NCBI GenBank assembly: GCA_942493145.1
Contig: OW818679.1
Span: 310,001 to 374,000, forward strand
DNA: 64,000 nucleotides
Direction: 5' to 3'
Origin: ENR-C20 sp942493145
Lineage (GTDB): Bacteria > Bacillota > Clostridia > Acetivibrionales > DTU013
Shown in pieces: positions 60,118-64,000 of the stretch. The notes under the pieces are model-generated. The model was not told the origin of the DNA and did not search any database. It was given only the letters and a program-made list of their open reading frames with translations. Each line of letters opens with the position of its first letter. The first letter of the stretch is position 1. The translations under genes were made by a program, and so were the position numbers.

Positions 60118-60690
60118 ATGAGAGGTAATTGGAAAAGGCATTTATATTTATTTACCATAATATTCTTTGCATTGGGATTCTTTAATATTATCTTTGCATG
60201 GCTTGGCTTTGCGTGCATGATATTGCCTTTTATTTTACTTCTGAAGGATGGGAGAAAGACCTGGTGCCATAATTACTGCCCGAGAGTAAATTTATTCGGA
60301 ATATTGTTCAATAAAAGGTCTCTGACTGGTAAGACAGGTCCAAATTGGCTTGTACAGGGAAAAGTTAAGTGGTTTGTATTTGGATATTTCATTTTCAATC
60401 TGTTTGTTCTGACTATGTCTACCATTATGGTATTTGTTGGACGAATAGAACCCGTTGAAAGTATAAGGTTTTTACTTGCCTTTAAAATGCCCTGGGAAAT
60501 GCCGAACCTGTTGGATATTGGTGTTTTTCCAGATTGGGCGGTGCATTTGTCATTCAGAGTTTATTCCATGATGTTTACTACGACTGTTTTGGGACTTTTG
60601 CTTGCATGGATTTTCAAACCTAGAACCTGGTGTATAGTTTGTCCTATAAATACAATATCGGATGCAGTACTTAATGTTAATAAGAAATGA
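60118..60690 (+). CDS. Membrane protein with two Cys-x2/3-Cys-Pro motifs (4Fe-4S-type)
   Basis: A 190-residue protein with about four membrane helices. Two motifs, KTWCHNYCPR and RTWCIVCPINT, repeat symmetrically at about residues 47-56 and 169-180 and resemble the membrane Cys motifs of NapH/NosR/CcoG proteins. It lacks the soluble ferredoxin domain. A function in electron or sulfur/selenium transfer is possible. GGAAGGA precedes ATG 60118. The rhodanese lipoprotein gene begins 10 bases after. Confidence 0.75.
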   Translation: MRGNWKRHLYLFTIIFFALGFFNIIFAWLGFACMILPFILLLKDGRKTWCHNYCPRVNLFGILFNKRSLTGKTGPNWLVQGKVKWFVFGYFIFNLFVLTMSTIMVFVGRIEPVESIRFLLAFKMPWEMPNLLDIGVFPDWAVHLSFRVYSMMFTTTVLGLLLAWIFKPRTWCIVCPINTISDAVLNVNKK

Positions 60691-60700
60691 GGCTCGAATT

Positions 60701-61156
60701 ATGAAAAAATTAATCATGACAATTACAATTACACTCTTATGCATTGGTATCACTGCATGTGGGACGGCAGGCAATGATGGGTCCCGGGCAGGTAACACAA
60801 GTGCGGAGACTATTCAAAATCAAGCATCTGCAGTTGCAAATTATAAAGATATAAAACCGGAAGAAGCCAAAAAACGCCTTGATGGTGAAACCGGGATAAT
60901 ACTGCTTGATGTACGGACACAGGAAGAATATGATGAAAAGCACATACCCGATAGCATTCTGATCCCTGTGGATGTAATTGAAAAAGAGGCGCAAACGAAG
61001 CTTACTGATAAAAATGCTACAATATTCGTTTATTGCAGGAGCGGACGAAGAAGTGCAATAGCGGCAGAGGCGCTGGTAAAAATGGGATATACCAAGGTAT
61101 ATAACCTTGGAGGGATCAACGATTGGCCGTATGAAACCGAAACCGGAAGGAGCTAG
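60701..61156 (+). CDS. Rhodanese-domain lipoprotein
   Basis: A 151-residue protein: signal peptide with lipobox ITAC (Cys near residue 19), a Ser/Asn-rich linker, then a single rhodanese domain (about 50-150) with LLDVRTQEEYDEKHIPDSILIP, active-site Cys in FVYCRSGRRS, and GYTKVYNLGGINDWP. It would act in the extracytoplasmic space as a sulfurtransferase or persulfide carrier. AGG lies 8 bases upstream of ATG 60701. Together with the preceding membrane protein under a CsoR-type operator, this suggests a role in sulfur or selenium species handling. Confidence 0.88.
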   Translation: MKKLIMTITITLLCIGITACGTAGNDGSRAGNTSAETIQNQASAVANYKDIKPEEAKKRLDGETGIILLDVRTQEEYDEKHIPDSILIPVDVIEKEAQTKLTDKNATIFVYCRSGRRSAIAAEALVKMGYTKVYNLGGINDWPYETETGRS

Positions 61157-61160
61157 AAAG

Positions 61161-62384
61161 GTGGATTATACGAAGGATTTTGTCAATTTGTTATATGAAC
61201 TTGAGTGCTGCACTTCTCTGCAGGAGCTTACTGAAATTGGATACAGGCTGCTTGGCAATCCCATGTTCTATCAGGACATGGAGCATAATATCGTGGCATA
61301 TACCAAATCTATTGAAGTCAACCATCCTGACTGGGAAAAAAATATTGTAAAGGGAATAATATCGATGGGGACCATAGACCAGGACAGGGTCGTGGGCAGC
61401 CTTGGAAAGCAGTATATCGAAGAGAAACAGCCAATTTTGACAACATCACATGATCAATCTTATCCAATCATCGTACAGCCGATTTATATAAATAAGATAC
61501 CATATGGAGTCCTGGTCGTGGGTGGCCATATCAATCCTTTCAGAGATGGTGACATTGAGCTTGTCAAACTGATTGCCACCGTTCTGACTTCTAAGGTACA
61601 GTATCACAAGCACTTTATAAGTCCTGAAAAAAGTCTTAATGAAACCATTATCATAAAGCTGCTGAGCGGTGAAATGCTCTCTGAAAAGTTCATAAACGAC
61701 CGTATAAAGAAACTTAAATGGAAACCTAAAAAGTATCTTTATGTTATGACGATATGGGGAAATTCCGGTGATCGCCTCAAAATAGACCGTCTGGATGAGA
61801 TCGTAAAAAAGCTCAACACCTATTCCGCACATAAGCTTACCATATACAACAGCAGCCTGGTTTACATATTTTCATCCGATGAAGGTAAAATTGACTGGAA
61901 AAAGCAGGACAGCGAACTGATGCGGTTCCTCGGGGATGAGAACCTGCTGATCGGCATCAGCAGACCGTTCACAACTGTAAAAGGCCTGCGGGAATACTAT
62001 CTTCAGTCACTCAAGGCTGTCAGTACAGGTTCGGTGCTCAAACGGGAGGGCTGCATATTTGAATACGACGCAATGAGTATCTACCATTTGTTTGAAATCT
62101 GTAAGGACCAAAGTACACTGAAGGATTTCTGCTGTAATGATGTACGCAGACTGGCGGAATATGACAAGCTCCACGGGGCAAACCTTTCCCAGACCCTTCG
62201 GGCATACCTGGAGTGCGGGCAGGATATTGTCCGGACGGCACAAGTCCTGTTTATACATAAAAACACAGTCAGATACCGTATCGGAAGATGCCGGGAACTG
62301 ATTGGATCAGATATGAAGGATGGCGAGGATTGCTTCAATATCCTTCTTTCATTGAAATTGCTTGAATACTGCGATATAGGCTAA
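61161..62384 (+). CDS. PucR/CdaR-type transcriptional regulator
   Basis: A 407-residue protein. N-terminal sensor-like region (about 1-150, MDYTKDFVNLLYELECCTS, PIIVQPIYINKIPYGVLVVGG, GAF-like). The middle part follows, and the C-terminal PucR HTH (about 345-400) reads LRAYLECGQDIVRTAQVLFIHKNTVRYRIGRC. GTG 61161 follows AAGGAG by 8 bases, so it overlaps none of the rhodanese gene (stop at 61156). The nearby SnoaL-like genes are its likely targets. Confidence 0.82.
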   Translation: MDYTKDFVNLLYELECCTSLQELTEIGYRLLGNPMFYQDMEHNIVAYTKSIEVNHPDWEKNIVKGIISMGTIDQDRVVGSLGKQYIEEKQPILTTSHDQSYPIIVQPIYINKIPYGVLVVGGHINPFRDGDIELVKLIATVLTSKVQYHKHFISPEKSLNETIIIKLLSGEMLSEKFINDRIKKLKWKPKKYLYVMTIWGNSGDRLKIDRLDEIVKKLNTYSAHKLTIYNSSLVYIFSSDEGKIDWKKQDSELMRFLGDENLLIGISRPFTTVKGLREYYLQSLKAVSTGSVLKREGCIFEYDAMSIYHLFEICKDQSTLKDFCCNDVRRLAEYDKLHGANLSQTLRAYLECGQDIVRTAQVLFIHKNTVRYRIGRCRELIGSDMKDGEDCFNILLSLKLLEYCDIG

Positions 62385-62400
62385 AAAGCGCCAAATGCCC

Positions 62401-62435
62401 ACAAATGCGGATAATTGTCCGCATTTGTTTTTTTA
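62401..62435 (+). terminator. Terminator after the PucR-type gene
   Basis: ACAAATGCGGA (62401-62411) pairs perfectly with TCCGCATTTGT (62418-62428), followed by seven T residues. Confidence 0.93.
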
Positions 62436-62548
62436 ATACAAAGAATCTCTTTATTTTGGCAAAATAGAATAAAAGAATTGTTAAATAAATAGCTATATAA
62501 TAATGAAGTGTAAAGTGTATGTTAGTTATCAAACGAGGAGGGGTCAGA

Positions 62549-63283
62549 ATGGCGAAGATGCAGTTCACCACAGAGCAGCTTGCCGACAGATGGGCAGATT
62601 ACCGTGAAATAGAGAACCTTATGTCACGCAGAAGCTTTCTTGAGACATACAAAAGAAGTGACAAAATATTTGAGGATTACTGGTGCAGGAAAGCCGCAGA
62701 TCCATGCTATGGATTGAACAACGGGTATTATAAAGGATATGAAGCAATCGCAGCTTATTATGATGCACAATACAAGCTCACAAAGCTAAGGACCAAGCTC
62801 CTGCAGGATGCGTATCCGGAGAAGCTGGGCGGCAGGGGAATGGATGAGATATTTGGAGCAGGATCACTGGTGGTGCCGAATACCACAACCCCAATCATTG
62901 AAATAGCCGGAGATGGCAAAACGGCCAAAGGTCTCTGGTATATATTCGGCTCTGAAACCGAAGTAACTCCAGAGGGTCCTGTTTCCACCTGGGTGATGGG
63001 TCGTCTGGGTGTGGATTTCGTCAGGGAGGATGGCAAGTGGAAGATCTGGCATTTCCTTTTCATTCAGGATATTGATGCCGAAGTCGGAACCGACTGGTCT
63101 GAAGCAAAGGAGCAGAAACCCGTCAATTCTAAATATGCGGCATTGCTGGATTACAAAATGCCTGAGCCGAATGTGCCCAAAAAGCTCAATGAGATATACC
63201 ATGGCAAAAGGAAGCTGGTACCGATTCCTGCAATACCGGAACCTTATATGACATTTGCCGAAACCTTCAGTTACGGAATCTAA
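62549..63283 (+). CDS. SnoaL/NTF2-like protein
   Basis: A 244-residue protein. The N-terminal half (LADRWADYREIENLMSRRSF, YKGYEAIAAYYDAQYKLTK) and later GKTAKGLWYIFGSETEV, GVDFVREDGKWKIWHFLFIQDI match the SnoaL-like NTF2 fold, which contains polyketide cyclases, isomerases and dehydratases. The protein is longer than standard 130-150-residue members, with an extended C-terminus (YAALLDYKMPEPNVPKKLNEIYH). Substrate unknown. ATG 62549 follows GAGGAGGGG. A paralogue starts 14 bases downstream. Both follow the PucR-type regulator, which may sense the substrate. Confidence 0.75.
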   Translation: MAKMQFTTEQLADRWADYREIENLMSRRSFLETYKRSDKIFEDYWCRKAADPCYGLNNGYYKGYEAIAAYYDAQYKLTKLRTKLLQDAYPEKLGGRGMDEIFGAGSLVVPNTTTPIIEIAGDGKTAKGLWYIFGSETEVTPEGPVSTWVMGRLGVDFVREDGKWKIWHFLFIQDIDAEVGTDWSEAKEQKPVNSKYAALLDYKMPEPNVPKKLNEIYHGKRKLVPIPAIPEPYMTFAETFSYGI

Positions 63284-63296
63284 GGAGGGATAATTA

Positions 63297-64000
63297 ATGA
63301 GTGCTAATTATAAATTTTCTGACGAAGACCTCATCTGCAGGGTATGGGATGTAATAGAGATAAAGAATGTGATGGGCAGGCATGCATATTACCATGCTTA
63401 TGGCCAGCATAGGGAAGAGCTTGAAAAGATTTGGGTCAAAGAGCCTGAAAATATGAAGACGGCTTCTTTTGGACAGAATTGGGGCTACCAGATTGGTATG
63501 GACCTCATTATGGACAATTACGTAACAAAGAATGAAATCAGCAACAGGAAGACGCTGGAAGCATTGAGCAAAAAATATCCCGATATTGAAAACATTCCAG
63601 AAAATGAAGGTATAGGTTTAATGTTCATCCACACACTGACCACCCCCTTGGTGGAAGTGGCGGAAGATGGAAAAACTGCACAAGCCATGTGGTATGCACC
63701 GGGGCATGGAGCATCTCTTGACCCCGAAAGAGGCTGCGGTGCAATGTGGATGTATGAAAAGTATGCGGTGGATTTCATCAGGGAGAGCGACGAATGGAAG
63801 ATATGGCATCTGTTTGTAGGAACCGATTTTTGCCTGAAGCCGGGTGCGGACATGTCGAAGGAACCGGTTTTCCCGGAACCCATGGGAGCATGGAATGACG
63901 ATGAAGAGACAAACCTTGTGCTCACCTATCCCATGACAGCTTACGATACCATATACAACTGGACGGATTATCCGATCATTCCGAAGCCATACCGCACATT
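63297..64000 (+). CDS. SnoaL/NTF2-like protein, paralogue, C-terminus cut by window end
   Basis: A frame open from ATG 63297 (preceded by AAGGAGGG) to the window end, so at least 234 residues. It shares with the preceding gene the segments VEVAEDGKTAQAMWY and VDFIRESDEWKIWHLF and the general length, so the pair arose by tandem duplication. The N-terminus (SANYKFSDEDLICRVWDVIE) and central loop differ (KKYPDIENIPENEGIGLMF). The family does not fix a function. Confidence 0.75.
   Translation, partial: MSANYKFSDEDLICRVWDVIEIKNVMGRHAYYHAYGQHREELEKIWVKEPENMKTASFGQNWGYQIGMDLIMDNYVTKNEISNRKTLEALSKKYPDIENIPENEGIGLMFIHTLTTPLVEVAEDGKTAQAMWYAPGHGASLDPERGCGAMWMYEKYAVDFIRESDEWKIWHLFVGTDFCLKPGADMSKEPVFPEPMGAWNDDEETNLVLTYPMTAYDTIYNWTDYPIIPKPYRT

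Noticed and set aside
1..64000. CRISPR arrays, rRNA genes, insertion sequences with transposases, prophage structural genes
   Set aside because: None seen. The only repeats are the short elements listed; no regularly spaced 25-40 base repeats and no transposase or integrase frame recognised.

Overview
The window looks like a chromosome segment of an anaerobic, low-to-moderate GC, Gram-positive bacterium of the class Clostridia. The basis is the set of Clostridia-type genes (ZapA with U32/DUF3656 peptidase, split transketolase, FMN-riboswitch-controlled RibU, a PucR-like gene followed by ftsEX-M23-S41, SLH-domain protein), strong GGAGG ribosome binding sites, TTGACA/TATAAT promoters, and a complete selenocysteine machinery. 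I cannot name the genus from sequence alone.

Layout. 1-9.6 kb: end of a flotillin-like gene, zapA, U32 peptidase, dut, a response regulator on the minus strand, hflX, a Nudix protein, a YigZ-family protein and a CoA-binding protein. 9.6-17.2 kb: sensor kinase (minus), yebC, trkA-trkH potassium uptake, split transketolase, FMN riboswitch and ribU. 17.3-18.7 kb: a divergent pair of helix-turn-helix genes around an AT-rich control region with two matching dyads. 18.7-28.4 kb: arginine biosynthesis on the minus strand in two transcription units (argC-argB and argD-carA-carB-argF-GNAT), both starting at near-identical promoters overlapped by tandem ARG boxes, with a small YciI-like gene between them. 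28.5-37.4 kb: msmK-type ATPase, PucR-like regulator, ftsE-ftsX-M23 peptidase-S41 protease, methyltransferase, cold-shock protein, Hsp33. 37.5-38.1 kb: five tRNA genes (Val, Asp, Phe, Gly, Cys).

38.8-54 kb is accessory in character: a zinc-ribbon/transmembrane subtilisin-like protease, an AraC-type regulator, an SLH-domain secreted protein, a large TPR-like lipoprotein, a PPOX-fold protein, a hemerythrin cluster with a broken DUF1858 gene, a Crp/Fnr regulator with a class II-positioned dyad, a truncated cupin gene, a membrane ferredoxin, a divergent GAPDH, a Phd/YefM-Uma2 fusion and a sugar acetyltransferase.

54.8-59.8 kb is a complete selenocysteine locus: tRNA-Sec, selD (itself a selenoprotein with an in-frame UGA), selA, selB and a HesB-like selenoprotein with an in-frame UGA. 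It is followed by a membrane Cys-motif protein and a rhodanese lipoprotein. The tRNA-Sec/sel unit and the membrane protein/rhodanese unit each carry a 17-bp operator of the form ATACCC-N5-GGGTAT, the CsoR/CstR family type, embedded in the promoter region. This shared control of selenocysteine synthesis and sulfur-handling genes is the most interesting signal in the window. The window ends with a PucR-type regulator and two paralogous SnoaL/NTF2-like proteins, the second cut by the window edge.

Other notable points are two copies of a ~112-bp palindromic dispersed repeat in inverted orientation (one in the argD leader, one at the end of the AraC gene), an hflX gene without a standard start codon, and in-frame tandem-repeat insertions in dut and the U32 peptidase.
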